In this document: positions 16,821 through 25,357 of the stretch, piece after piece | Layout: each line of letters opens with the position of its first letter | Position numbering within the stretch: position 1 is the stretch's first letter | Assembly: GCA_934630515.1 (NCBI GenBank) | Contig: CAKTVV010000006.1 | Coordinates: forward strand, 1 to 64,000 | DNA: 64,000 nucleotides | From: an uncultured Eubacteriales bacterium | Lineage (GTDB): Bacteria; Bacillota; Clostridia; Oscillospirales; Acutalibacteraceae | Direction: 5' to 3' | Program-made: the position numbers and the translations under genes | The notes under the pieces: model-generated | The model's database searches: none | What the model saw: the letters and a program-made list of their open reading frames with translations, nothing else | What the model was told of the DNA's origin: nothing

Positions 16821-17402
16821 TTAAAATTGCAGGCCGGAAAAGCCATAGAATGCGATCGCCATCAGCCCGGCGGTCAGCAGCACGATAGGCATCCCCTGAA
16901 ACGCCTTGGGCACAGCGTTATGCGCCATCTTCTCCCGCAGCCCCGCCATGATGACGATGGCGACGGCAAAGCCCACCGCCGTGCCGAAGCCGGTCAGCAC
17001 GCTCATCCAGAAGCCGTTGCCGTTCTGCACGTTGGTCAGCGCCACGCCCAGCACAGCGCAGTTGGTGGTGATGAGGGGCAGATACACCCCCAGCGCCGCA
17101 TACAGTCCATGGCTGAGCTTTTTCAGCGCCATCTCCACCAGCTGCACCAAGGCGGCGATCACCAGAATGAACACGATGGTCTCCAGATAGGTCAGCTCCA
17201 GCGGCACCAGCACGCCGGTATAGATGAGACTGGTCAGCGCCGAGGACAGGGTGATGACGAAGATCACCGCCGCCCCCATGCCGGCAGCGGTCTTAATGCT
17301 TTTGGACACGCCGAGAAAGGGGCATAGCCCCAAGAACTGACTGAGCACCACATTGTTGATGAGGGTGGTGGTCAGCAGGGTGAGCAGCAGCGTTTTAACC
17401 AC
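16821..17402 (-). CDS. rnfA: Rnf complex subunit RnfA
   Basis: This is a 193-residue integral membrane subunit with six predicted helices, paired with RnfE and holding an iron-sulfur centre between them in known structures. The N-terminal LINNVVLSQFLGLCPFLGVSK and the later LPLITTNCAVLGVAL carry the conserved cysteines. The start is the GTG at 17402, eight bases inside the end of rnfE, with GGAGGGAGGGG upstream; longer frames are rejected because they overlap rnfE out of frame. The C-terminus GFSGLQF is as expected for the family. Confidence 0.95.
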   Translation of the reverse strand: MVKTLLLTLLTTTLINNVVLSQFLGLCPFLGVSKSIKTAAGMGAAVIFVITLSSALTSLIYTGVLVPLELTYLETIVFILVIAALVQLVEMALKKLSHGLYAALGVYLPLITTNCAVLGVALTNVQNGNGFWMSVLTGFGTAVGFAVAIVIMAGLREKMAHNAVPKAFQGMPIVLLTAGLMAIAFYGFSGLQF

Positions 17403-18189
17403 GGTCGTCCCCTCCCTCCTGGGTCTTCGCCGCCTCGATGCTGCGGCGCTTTTGCTCCGCCGCCCGGCGGGTCTCAGCGGCGTTCTGCTCCGCCAGTCGC
17501 CGGTGGTTGCGGGCAAACACCGCATGCCCGGCGCAATCGGCGCAGTTGCCGCCGCAGATCAGCTCGCTGTCCTTGTGGGTGTCCTTGTTGGTGGCGCTGG
17601 GGGCTTTCAGCTTGTTTTGCAGCGCCGCCAGCAGCGCCAGCACAAAGAATGCCCCCGGCGCCATCACCAAAATGCCGATGGGCTCATAGGAGGCGGGCAT
17701 GACCTGCAGCCCGAACACGGTGCCGCTGCCGAACAGCTCCCGCACCAGACCGATGGCGGTCAGAGAGCAGGTGAACCCCAGCCCCATGCCCAATCCGTCG
17801 CAGGCGGACAGCCACACGGAATTTTTCGACGCATATGCCTCCGCCCGTCCGAGAATGATGCAGTTCACCACGATCAGCGGGATGAAAATGCCCAGAGACG
17901 TATACAGACTGGGCAGAAACGCCTGCAGCAGCAGCTGCACCATCGTCACAAAGGAGGCGATCACCACGATATAGGCAGGCATCCGCACCTCATCGGGGAT
18001 GATGCAGCGCAGCAGCGAGATCATGGTGTTGGACAGCACCAGCACCACCGCCGTGGACAGCCCCATCCCGAGACCGTTGATGGCGGAAGAGGTCACCGCC
18101 AGCGTGGCGCACATGCCCAGCATCAGCACAAAGGTGGGATTTTCCTTGACGATGCCGTTATAGATCCGTTCCCAAGCCTGTTTCATCAT
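17395..18189 (-). CDS. rnfE: Rnf complex subunit RnfE with a cysteine-rich C-terminal extension
   Basis: RnfE is the membrane partner of RnfA. Residues 1-200 show the usual helices and motifs (ENPTFVLMLGMCATLAVT, LIVVNCIILGRAEAYA). Unusually, the protein (264 residues against about 200-230 in many homologues) continues with a soluble tail carrying CGGNCADCAGHAVF (cysteines near 213, 217 and 220) followed by a Lys/Arg/Glu/Ala-rich helix. The tail could bind a metal or cluster on the cytoplasmic side. The ATG at 18189 overlaps the rnfG stop (ATGATGA). Confidence 0.93.
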   Translation of the reverse strand: MMKQAWERIYNGIVKENPTFVLMLGMCATLAVTSSAINGLGMGLSTAVVLVLSNTMISLLRCIIPDEVRMPAYIVVIASFVTMVQLLLQAFLPSLYTSLGIFIPLIVVNCIILGRAEAYASKNSVWLSACDGLGMGLGFTCSLTAIGLVRELFGSGTVFGLQVMPASYEPIGILVMAPGAFFVLALLAALQNKLKAPSATNKDTHKDSELICGGNCADCAGHAVFARNHRRLAEQNAAETRRAAEQKRRSIEAAKTQEGGDDRG

Positions 18190-18749
18190 CCGTGATCCCC
18201 TCCCATCTGCGCCACCAGCTCCAGAGCGGCGGCAGTCTCCTGTTTCAGCGCCTTAGTCGTATAGGTGGCGCCGGAGATGCCGTCCACCTCGTCGGCGCTG
18301 TGAATTCCGATAAACTGCTGCCGCACATCGGCGTTTTCGCAGTTAGCGCCGAAGCCGGGGCTTTCGCTGTGGCTGAGGACCGCATACCCCACCACCGCAC
18401 CGGTCTTGTCGATGCCCAGCGCCAGCTTGATCTCCCCGCCGTAGCCCTTGGTGGAGATGGCGGTCAGCACATAGCCGAGGGTCTCTCCGGCGGCGTCCTT
18501 CGCCGCCAGAATCTCCTCTACGGAGGAGCCGTCGGTGCGGGCGGCATTAAAGGCTTGCAGCGCCGCTGCGTCCAGACATTTGTCAAAGCTCGCCGCCGTC
18601 TCATACACCTGCTGATACGCAGCCGCCTTCTGCGCCTGCTCTGCCCGGGCGATGGGCTGAAGCGTCAGTTCATACACAAAGGCCAGCGCCGTCACCGCCA
18701 CCAGCGTGATCGCCAGCAGGATGCCGGTGTTTTTCAGTGTTTTTTTCAT
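18186..18749 (-). CDS. rnfG: Rnf complex subunit RnfG (flavinylated)
   Basis: This 187-residue subunit has one membrane helix (about 8-28) and an extracytoplasmic FMN-binding domain. DGISGATYTTKAL places the covalent FMN on T162. The segment SHSESPGFGA is also conserved in RnfG/NqrC proteins. The ATG at 18749 has GGGAGG upstream and overlaps the rnfD stop codon (ATGA); the far longer open frame upstream is an out-of-frame overlap with rnfD. ApbE encoded downstream is the expected modifying enzyme. Confidence 0.95.
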   Translation of the reverse strand: MKKTLKNTGILLAITLVAVTALAFVYELTLQPIARAEQAQKAAAYQQVYETAASFDKCLDAAALQAFNAARTDGSSVEEILAAKDAAGETLGYVLTAISTKGYGGEIKLALGIDKTGAVVGYAVLSHSESPGFGANCENADVRQQFIGIHSADEVDGISGATYTTKALKQETAAALELVAQMGGDHG

Positions 18750-19765
18750 GACCGGCTTCCTCCCTTCGCCGCCCGCTTGGTGCCAAAGGGGCGGGGCAGC
18801 GTCACCCGCTCCATCAGCGGCACCAGCGTATTGCCGATGATGATGGCGTAGGATACCCCCTCCGGCGAGGAGCCGAACACCCGGAACAGGGCGGTCAGCA
18901 GCCCCAGCAGCAGGGCATACAGCCACTGTCCGCCGGCGGTGATGGGGCTGGTGACGTAATCCGTCGCCATATACACCGCCCCTGCCATCAAACCGCCGCT
19001 GACCAGCTGTCCCAGCAGGTAATTGCCGTCGGGCAGGCTGCCCCCCTGCGCCCACCGGAACAGGGCGACAAACAGGAGCGTACTGCCCACATACACCGCC
19101 GGGATCCGGGGGGAGATCACCCGGCGTACCAGCAAATACGCCGCCCCCACCAGAATGGCGAAGGTGCTGGTTTCTCCGATGCAGCCGGAGTGGAAGCCGA
19201 AGAACGCCTGCCACAGATCCAGCGTCTGCCCCTCCCGCAGCAGCGCCAACGGGGTGGCGGAGGCGGTGGCGTCCAGCGACCAGGTGCTCATGCGCTGGAG
19301 GAATCCGCCCCACACGTCCCCGCCCAGCAGGTTGCCCACGGCGGGCATAGCGCCGCCCATCAGCGCCGGAAAGGAAATGATCAGAAAGCACCGGGCTGCC
19401 AACGCCGGATTCATCATATTCTGTCCCAAGCCGCCGAACAGCAGCTTCACAAACACGATGGCGAACACACCGCCCATCACCGGCACCCACACCGGCACCG
19501 TGGCGGGCAGATTCATCGCCAGGATCAGTCCCGTTACCAAAGCACTGCCGTCCGCCACCGTCACCGGCAGCTTCATCAGCTTTTCATACACATATTCCGT
19601 CAGCATACAGGCAGCGGCGCTGACGAGGATCAGCACCAGCGCCCGCAGCCCGAATACAAACACCCCCACCGCCAGCGGCGGGATCAAAGCGATCGCCACA
19701 TCCCGCATGACCGTGGCGGTGGATTCGCCGCTGCGGATATGGGGAGATACCGAGCCGTTCAGCAT
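18746..19765 (-). CDS. rnfD: Rnf complex subunit RnfD (flavinylated)
   Basis: This is a 339-residue membrane subunit related to NqrB. It starts with SPHIRSGESTATVMRDVAIALIPP, has about ten helices, and carries the flavinylation segment DATASATPLALL, with FMN expected on T171. FGGLGQNMMNPALAARCFLI is a family signature. Electrons from RnfB and RnfC are thought to pass through RnfD and RnfG while ions are moved. It sits between rnfC (4-base gap) and rnfG (4-base overlap). Confidence 0.95.
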   Translation of the reverse strand: MLNGSVSPHIRSGESTATVMRDVAIALIPPLAVGVFVFGLRALVLILVSAAACMLTEYVYEKLMKLPVTVADGSALVTGLILAMNLPATVPVWVPVMGGVFAIVFVKLLFGGLGQNMMNPALAARCFLIISFPALMGGAMPAVGNLLGGDVWGGFLQRMSTWSLDATASATPLALLREGQTLDLWQAFFGFHSGCIGETSTFAILVGAAYLLVRRVISPRIPAVYVGSTLLFVALFRWAQGGSLPDGNYLLGQLVSGGLMAGAVYMATDYVTSPITAGGQWLYALLLGLLTALFRVFGSSPEGVSYAIIIGNTLVPLMERVTLPRPFGTKRAAKGGSRS

Positions 19766-19768
19766 GGG

Positions 19769-21115
19769 TCACACATCCTTTCTCTTGGCGGCTGCACGCC
19801 GCCGCTCTGCCGCCACCGCCGTGCGGGCATACTGAAAGCTCTGGGTCAGCCGCCGCTTAGCGGGGCAAACATAGGTGCAGCAGCCGCAGGCGATACACTC
19901 CATGCCCCCCAGCCTTTGGAACGCCTCCAGATCGAAGCTGTCCGCCGCCCGCGCCATCTCCACCGGCACCAGATTTTCCGGACAGGCACGGATACACCGG
20001 CCGCAGCGGATGCAGGCGCTGGGCTCCCACAGCGCCACCTCGTCCCGCTCCATGGCCAGGATGGAAGAGGAGGTCTTCACCACCGGCACGTCCAGCGTCG
20101 CCATGGCCATCCCCATCAGGGGACCGCCGGAGATGACCTTTTCCGGCTCCCCTTTCAGCCCGCCGGCCGCCTCCAGCACCTCCCGGTGGCTGCTGCCCAC
20201 CGGCACCCGCAGATTGCAGGGGGACGCTGCGCCGTTGCCGGTGACGGTCATCACCGTATAGATCTGGGGGATCTGCCGGCACACCGCCCGGGCGACCGAA
20301 ACCACCGTGGACACATTCAGCACCACACATCCGGCGTCGATGGGCAGTCCGGCGGAGCTGACCTTGCGCCCCGTGACCGCATAAATGAGCATCCGCTCGC
20401 CGCCCTGGGGATACTTGGTCTTCAGCACCTGCACCCGCAGCCGGGGGGTATCCCCCACCGCCTGCCGCAGCAGCCGGATCGCCTGGGGTTTATTATCCTC
20501 TATGCCGATCACCGCCTGTGCTGCGGGAAACAGCTGCAGCAGCACCCCGATGCCCTCCAGCAGCTCGTCGGTATTCTCCAGCAGCATCCGGTAATCGGAG
20601 GTGAGATACGGCTCGCACTCGGCGGCGTTGATCAGCAGCGTGTCGGGGGAGACCCCCGGCTTCATGGTCAGCTTCACATGGGTAGGGAATCCGGCGCCCC
20701 CCTGCCCCACGATGCCCGCATCCCGGATGGCGGCGAGGATCTCCTCCCCCGTCATGGCGGCAGGATCCCGGGACTGCCCCAAGGTGGGCAGCGGGGTAAA
20801 CTGCCCGTCGTTCTCCACCACCACGGAGAGCTGCTCCTTGCCGCTCACCGTCATGCGGGGCTCGATGGCCTTCACCGTACCGGACACGGCGCTGCAGATC
20901 GCCGCCGACACAAAACCATTCGGCTGCGCCAGCGTCTGCCCCACCAGCACCGGGTCCCCTACCGCCACCACCGGCTGCGCCGGAGCGCCGATATGCTGCC
21001 CCAGCGGGTACACCGCTTCGCCCGTCGGAAGAAACTCCCGGATAACGGCGTCCGCCGTCAGCGCCTTGCCGTCGTTATGGGGATGAATACCATGGCGAAA
21101 AGTTCGTTTCGTCAT
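19769..21115 (-). CDS. rnfC: Rnf complex subunit RnfC
   Basis: RnfC is the peripheral NADH/NAD+-reacting subunit. The 448-residue protein has the typical start TFRHGIHPHNDGKALT, a glycine-rich nucleotide/FMN segment GQGGAGFPTHVKL, and two C-terminal 4Fe-4S motifs (CIRCGRCIRACP and CIACGCCTYVCP). The ATG at 21115 is used; it is 13 bases from GGAG, and a GTG nine bases upstream is an alternative. It is first in the order rnfC-D-G-E-A-B, with a plausible promoter about 65 bases upstream. Confidence 0.95.
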   Translation of the reverse strand: MTKRTFRHGIHPHNDGKALTADAVIREFLPTGEAVYPLGQHIGAPAQPVVAVGDPVLVGQTLAQPNGFVSAAICSAVSGTVKAIEPRMTVSGKEQLSVVVENDGQFTPLPTLGQSRDPAAMTGEEILAAIRDAGIVGQGGAGFPTHVKLTMKPGVSPDTLLINAAECEPYLTSDYRMLLENTDELLEGIGVLLQLFPAAQAVIGIEDNKPQAIRLLRQAVGDTPRLRVQVLKTKYPQGGERMLIYAVTGRKVSSAGLPIDAGCVVLNVSTVVSVARAVCRQIPQIYTVMTVTGNGAASPCNLRVPVGSSHREVLEAAGGLKGEPEKVISGGPLMGMAMATLDVPVVKTSSSILAMERDEVALWEPSACIRCGRCIRACPENLVPVEMARAADSFDLEAFQRLGGMECIACGCCTYVCPAKRRLTQSFQYARTAVAAERRRAAAKRKDV

Positions 21116-21177
21116 TTTGTACACTTCACTCCGTTTCCCTGCTTATGCGCCCGTCGTCGGACGCACGCTCTGCTCCT

Positions 21178-21205
21178 ATTTTACCATAGATTGTGCCAAA
21201 AACAA
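21178..21205 (-). promoter_or_regulatory. candidate sigma-A promoter of the rnf operon
   Basis: On the minus strand TTGTTT (21200-21205), a 16-base spacer and TAAAAT (21178-21183) precede rnfC by about 65 bases. The -35 is weak. No other promoter is evident before the MATE gene, so one long transcript may cover rnf and the flavin genes. Confidence 0.45.
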
Positions 21206-21253
21206 CAAAAAGTTATCCATTCCGAACCGTTAATTTTTTCACAGCCGGACAGC

Positions 21254-21292
21254 AAAAGCCCCCCGGCTGCGTACCTGCCGCAGTCGAGGGGC
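21254..21292 (-). terminator. candidate terminator of the surface-protein operon
   Basis: On the minus strand CCCC-TCGA-CTGCG pairs with CGCAG-CCG-GGGG around a seven-base loop, followed by CTTTTGC. The internal bulge makes it weaker than others here. It lies just after the Pr6Pr gene and before the rnf promoter. Confidence 0.5.
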
Positions 21293-21301
21293 GGAGACGG
21301 C

Positions 21302-21937
21302 TCATTTCCGCTTGCCGCCGGCAAACCAGTCCACGAGCCAAAACAAATATCCCAAACACAGAAACGCCAGATTGAACACCAGCCAGCGGAGCAGCACCCG
21401 CCCCACGCCCAGCGCATCGTAATCCATAAAGGCATAGGGGAACCGGCTGCTGCCAAACGCCGGCGAAAGTAAAAAGCCCCGCACCGTAGCGTAGAGAAAA
21501 TACCCATTGGGCAGGATCGCCCACACCAGCGGATCGGTGGGACGAAAGCTGCCCTTGCGGTCAAACAGCAGCCAGTCCAGCACCGTCATCAGCGGCACGG
21601 CGTAGTGCAACAGCAGCGATGCCGCCGCCCCTGTGCGCAGCAGCGCCAGAGGACTTTGCCCCAGCACAAAATACGCCACCAGACCGGAGGCGACCGACGC
21701 CATCGTCACAGCGCCCTTGATCACCGACCACCAGTTTTTTCCCCGCAGCAGCACCCAGTATTCGTCCACAGTGAAATAGACAAAGCACAGCAAATTCACC
21801 AGCACGGTATAATACCGCAGCGCCCCCCAGCGGGGCGTGCCGGAAAACAGCCCCAGCTGCCAGATCAGCCCAACGGCGGCGCACAGCGTCAGCACCCGCT
21901 TATAAATACCGGATAAGAACCGTCCGGAACCACGCAT
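21302..21937 (-). CDS. Pr6Pr family membrane protein
   Basis: This 211-residue protein has six predicted membrane helices and the motif content of the Pr6Pr group (FAR-17a/AIG1-like): YYTVLVNLLCFVYFTVDEYW, LLLHYAVPLMTVLDWLLFD, and PNGYFLYATVRG followed by PYAFMDYDALGVGRV. Eukaryotic relatives hydrolyse fatty-acid esters using a Thr/His pair; the His in LLLHYAVP fits that residue. It is the last gene of a surface-protein operon, 24 bases after the cohesin gene. The bacterial role is unknown; a lipid-linked step is possible. Confidence 0.8.
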   Translation of the reverse strand: MRGSGRFLSGIYKRVLTLCAAVGLIWQLGLFSGTPRWGALRYYTVLVNLLCFVYFTVDEYWVLLRGKNWWSVIKGAVTMASVASGLVAYFVLGQSPLALLRTGAAASLLLHYAVPLMTVLDWLLFDRKGSFRPTDPLVWAILPNGYFLYATVRGFLLSPAFGSSRFPYAFMDYDALGVGRVLLRWLVFNLAFLCLGYLFWLVDWFAGGKRK

Positions 21938-21961
21938 AGATTCTGTTCCTCCCTTTGCCGA

Positions 21962-23395
21962 TCAGTGGCGGCAATTCGTATGGCGGCGGGACCTGCGCAC
22001 CGCCACCACGGTAACGATGATCGCCGCCGTCAGCACCGCTGCCGCCGCCAGACACACTAGCAGAAGCCGCCGGTGGCTCTGCGCATAAGCCAGCGTCCGC
22101 TGCCACCAGCCGGCGGCGGGGGCAGCGTCCGCCGGCACTTCTGCCGTCGCCGCTACCGTGTGATACCGCTGGAACGAATCGTCGGTACGGTCATACACAT
22201 ACAGACCGGTGCGCCCGTCCGGAGCCGTCACATACACGATGGCGTAGTCGCTCAGCGCCGTATCCTCATAGAGAAAAGCGTCCGTCTCCTGTCCGCCTAC
22301 GGGGAACGTCCCCGCCACCGTCCCGGCGGGCGCCTCCTGCCCGGCGGGCATGGGCAGCAGGATATACAGCCGGCTGTCCAGCGTCAGCGGTCGAAACAGC
22401 GTAAACTGCCCGGACATCTCGTCGTACAGATAAAAGGCGCCCTCGCCCCCCGCCGCCGGGGTCAGCCACAGCAGCACGGTGCCGTTGTCGGCGTTTTTCG
22501 CTGCCGCCACCACCGTGCCGTTCAGGGTCACGGAATCCCAGCTGTATCCCAACGGAAGGGGCGTATCCGGCTGGGTATCGGAAACCTGCATGGTTTCCTC
22601 TCCCACCGTCACCTCCAGCGGATCGCCCGGAGGCGGTGCCGTGGTGCTGGTCTCACCGGAGCTGCCCTGATCGGCGGCACGGGTGATCACCACCGTGTAT
22701 TTTTTGGTAGCACCGCTGGGAGCGGTGACCGTGATCACCTGTGTGTTTTTTCCCACCGCCAGCGCCGTCTTGCCGCTGGTGGCAACCTTGGCGTTTTTAT
22801 CCGCCGCCACGGCGCTCAGGGACAGGCTGGTGGTGGTATAGGGCACCTCAACGGTATAGTTGAGGGTGTTGGCATTGAATTTCGGGGTCAGCGTACCGGA
22901 GGAGGGTTTGAGGCTCGCCAGATTGGCGTTGGAGGAGGCAGCAGGGTTTGCCGTTGACACGGTGAGCGTCTTTTGCGGATTGCCCATAGGCGCCTGTGTC
23001 TCATCGTTGATGAGAGCGGTGGTCGTCACCTCGATCGACGTACCCTCCTGAGCGGCGATCGCCTTAAAGGTCATCGTCAGCTTGACGCTGCCGGGCGCCG
23101 TCACTCCGGTGGCATACCAGGAGATGGTTAAAATCCCGGCGCTGCCGTATATACCGTCAGAACCGGAGACGTATTGCAGCACCTTGGTGTCGTATTTCAC
23201 CTGTGCGTCCAGCGAGCCGATCGCAGCGCCGCCGCCGGAATACTCCAGCGTCAGGGTCACATTCTCCCCTACGGTCACACGGGATGCACTGACGGCAGCG
23301 TTCAGGCTGCCCTCCGCAGACGCCGTAAAGGCGCTGCCCAACACACACAGCAGCAGCACGATCAGGCACACGCTGCTAAAAAACCGGGTTTTCAC
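21962..23395 (-). CDS. membrane-anchored cohesin-domain surface protein
   Basis: This 477-residue protein has a signal peptide, then a cohesin-type beta sandwich (about residues 30-150: VSASRVTVGENVTLTLEYSG, VKYDTKVLQYVSG, VTAPGSVKLTMTFKAIA). A cadherin-like beta sandwich follows (about 160-250: LASLKPSSGTLTPKFNANTLNYTVEVP). An unrecognised domain comes next, then a C-terminal membrane helix (LLLVCLAAAAVLTAAIIVTVVAV) with a basic tail. The GTG at 23395 is chosen for GGGAGGAG seven bases upstream. The gene upstream encodes a dockerin, so this protein is probably its membrane receptor. Confidence 0.82.
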   Translation of the reverse strand: MKTRFFSSVCLIVLLLCVLGSAFTASAEGSLNAAVSASRVTVGENVTLTLEYSGGGAAIGSLDAQVKYDTKVLQYVSGSDGIYGSAGILTISWYATGVTAPGSVKLTMTFKAIAAQEGTSIEVTTTALINDETQAPMGNPQKTLTVSTANPAASSNANLASLKPSSGTLTPKFNANTLNYTVEVPYTTTSLSLSAVAADKNAKVATSGKTALAVGKNTQVITVTAPSGATKKYTVVITRAADQGSSGETSTTAPPPGDPLEVTVGEETMQVSDTQPDTPLPLGYSWDSVTLNGTVVAAAKNADNGTVLLWLTPAAGGEGAFYLYDEMSGQFTLFRPLTLDSRLYILLPMPAGQEAPAGTVAGTFPVGGQETDAFLYEDTALSDYAIVYVTAPDGRTGLYVYDRTDDSFQRYHTVAATAEVPADAAPAAGWWQRTLAYAQSHRRLLLVCLAAAAVLTAAIIVTVVAVRRSRRHTNCRH

Positions 23396-23415
23396 CGTTG
23401 ATCTCCTCCCGTCGG

Positions 23416-25323
23416 TCACTGAATGCTCTTCGTCACATGAAGAATGTATTTTTGAACGGTCCGCAGATCCTGTGAGGTCAGCTGCCCGTTGCGGTCGGCA
23501 TCCGCCCCCGTATAAGCATAGCCCGTCAGGGTCTGGATGCCCAAAATATGCTTTTGGGTGACCCGCAGATCCTGCGAGGTCACGGCGCCGTCTCCGTTCA
23601 CGTCTCCGTAGATCACCACCGGATAGCTGGCGGTGACGGTGGCGCCTCTATACAGCCGCACGATATCGCCCGTGCCCACCGGTCCGGCGGTCTTCGCCGC
23701 TCCGGCGGCGGTATAGACGGCGGCGCTGCCATTCTGCACCGCCAGCCCCTGAATCAGCTCGGTGACGGTGGTTCCCGGCTCCACCTTGGTGATGATGTTG
23801 CTCACCGCATAGGTCTTGCCGGTGATCGTCGGCTGCTGCCCGCTGTCGCTGCCCTCTCTCGTGATCGTGAGGACATAGGTGCGGGTGGCGCCGCTGGTGG
23901 CGGTGACGGTCAGCGCCACCCGGTTCTCCCCGTGGTTGAGCCGGACCATGCCGCCGCCGGACACCTTGGCGCCGCTGTAATTGGGGCGGGCGGTGACGGT
24001 CACGCTGTCCACATTCGCCCCCACCTGCGCCGCATATTCCAGCGTATAGCGGTCAAAGGAGGGGGTCAGCCCGCAGCCGCTGACCGCAAGCTCGTCCAGC
24101 AGATTGTTGTTGTTGCCGTCACGGGGCGGGTATGCCGCAGCTGCAGCCGGCATCTCCTTATACACCGGCAGGATGAACACCAGCCCCGCATCCCGTATCG
24201 CCGTTTTGCTGCGGATCTTTCCCTCCAAGGCGGCGCCGGTCACATTCGTCATGTACTGATGCCAGTACAATCCGTCCGATTCGTTGACCACATCAAATTT
24301 CTGAAAATATCCGGTATCCTGTCCCTTTTGGATATAGGCGCTTCCCAGCCAATTGGCGCTGTCCACCAGACATTTATACGGATCGTTCCAGCCGTGGTTC
24401 TTGGCATAGATGGCACCCTTGGTCACAGCGTCATCCCCGTCCGTGGCGCCGATATCGAAGAAGTTATAGTACCCCTCATAGCCCGGCACCGTTCCCAGCG
24501 CCAACCCGTTCTGCACCGTGCCCTCCTGCACGATCTTCGCCGCCAGAAAATAGGCACTCACCCCGGTCTCCTTCGCCGCCTGCAGCAGCTGGGGCGCCCG
24601 CTCATGCAGTACAGCGGGCAGAATCGCCTTGATCCCCTCCACGGTCTGGTCGGCGGAATAGCTCAGCTCCTCAAACTGGAACACATAGGTGTCGTCGAGA
24701 AAATTCCGGGGATCCATATAGTACGCCACCACCGCCGGCGCCGCCGTATACCAGCCGCCGCCCCAGTTCACATAGCTGCCCTGATCAAAATCGTAGGCGC
24801 CGTATTCCATGGAGCGCCACGCCTCGGGGTAAATGATCAGATTCCGCTTCACCGGGCTCTCCCCCACCAGCGCCTCCGCCCAGGTCATGGTCAGCTGCCG
24901 TGCCTTGAACACCCATTTCGGGTATTGGGCGTGGAGCTGGCGCAGCCCGGGCTTATAGCTTTCCGGAAAGCCCTGCGCCGTCAGATAGGCTTCAAAATCC
25001 CCGTCCGTCTCGTATCGGATATTAATGGTGATATATTCCGTGCTGGCGTAGCCGGTGAGGTTGTCCTTGGTGATCTTATACCATTTGCCGTCGGCGCTGG
25101 TCTCGAGGATCGTCACCACGTCGCCGTTATACAGCGAGCCGATCCGGGGATACCCGGTTCCCGGACCGCTGCGCACCCGCAGGCTGTCGTCCACATGCAC
25201 CGTGCCTGTGGACACCGTCTCCGCATACAGCTGCAGCCCCGCAAAGGAGCTGACCAGCAGACAGACGCACAGCCATAGCGCCGTCAGCCGCTGCCGACGG
25301 CTTGTCCATGCAGCCGTTGTCAT
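23416..25323 (-). CDS. SH3-glucosaminidase-cadherin-like-dockerin cell wall hydrolase
   Basis: This is a 635-residue secreted protein with a signal peptide (about 1-34) and a bacterial SH3 domain (LRVRSGPGTGYPRIGSLYNGDVVTIL). A glucosaminidase-type domain covers roughly 105-405, with AAKIVQEGTVQNGLALG and YEGYYNFFDIGA. A cadherin-like beta sandwich follows, and then a type I dockerin with two calcium loops: DVNGDGAVTSQDLRVTQKHI and DADRNGQLTSQDLRTVQKYI. It should cut glycan strands of peptidoglycan while held by a cohesin. The gene downstream encodes a membrane-anchored cohesin 20 bases away. Cellulosome-type pairing outside polysaccharide degradation is unusual. Confidence 0.85.
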   Translation of the reverse strand: MTTAAWTSRRQRLTALWLCVCLLVSSFAGLQLYAETVSTGTVHVDDSLRVRSGPGTGYPRIGSLYNGDVVTILETSADGKWYKITKDNLTGYASTEYITINIRYETDGDFEAYLTAQGFPESYKPGLRQLHAQYPKWVFKARQLTMTWAEALVGESPVKRNLIIYPEAWRSMEYGAYDFDQGSYVNWGGGWYTAAPAVVAYYMDPRNFLDDTYVFQFEELSYSADQTVEGIKAILPAVLHERAPQLLQAAKETGVSAYFLAAKIVQEGTVQNGLALGTVPGYEGYYNFFDIGATDGDDAVTKGAIYAKNHGWNDPYKCLVDSANWLGSAYIQKGQDTGYFQKFDVVNESDGLYWHQYMTNVTGAALEGKIRSKTAIRDAGLVFILPVYKEMPAAAAAYPPRDGNNNNLLDELAVSGCGLTPSFDRYTLEYAAQVGANVDSVTVTARPNYSGAKVSGGGMVRLNHGENRVALTVTATSGATRTYVLTITREGSDSGQQPTITGKTYAVSNIITKVEPGTTVTELIQGLAVQNGSAAVYTAAGAAKTAGPVGTGDIVRLYRGATVTASYPVVIYGDVNGDGAVTSQDLRVTQKHILGIQTLTGYAYTGADADRNGQLTSQDLRTVQKYILHVTKSIQ

Positions 25324-25357
25324 ACCCGATCCGCTCCCTTCAGTGAATTTTTGCCTG

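Noticed and set aside
19190..21472. 760-codon plus-strand open frame opposite rnfC and rnfD
   Set aside because: Antisense to well-conserved Rnf genes, with low-complexity His/Gln/Arg composition.
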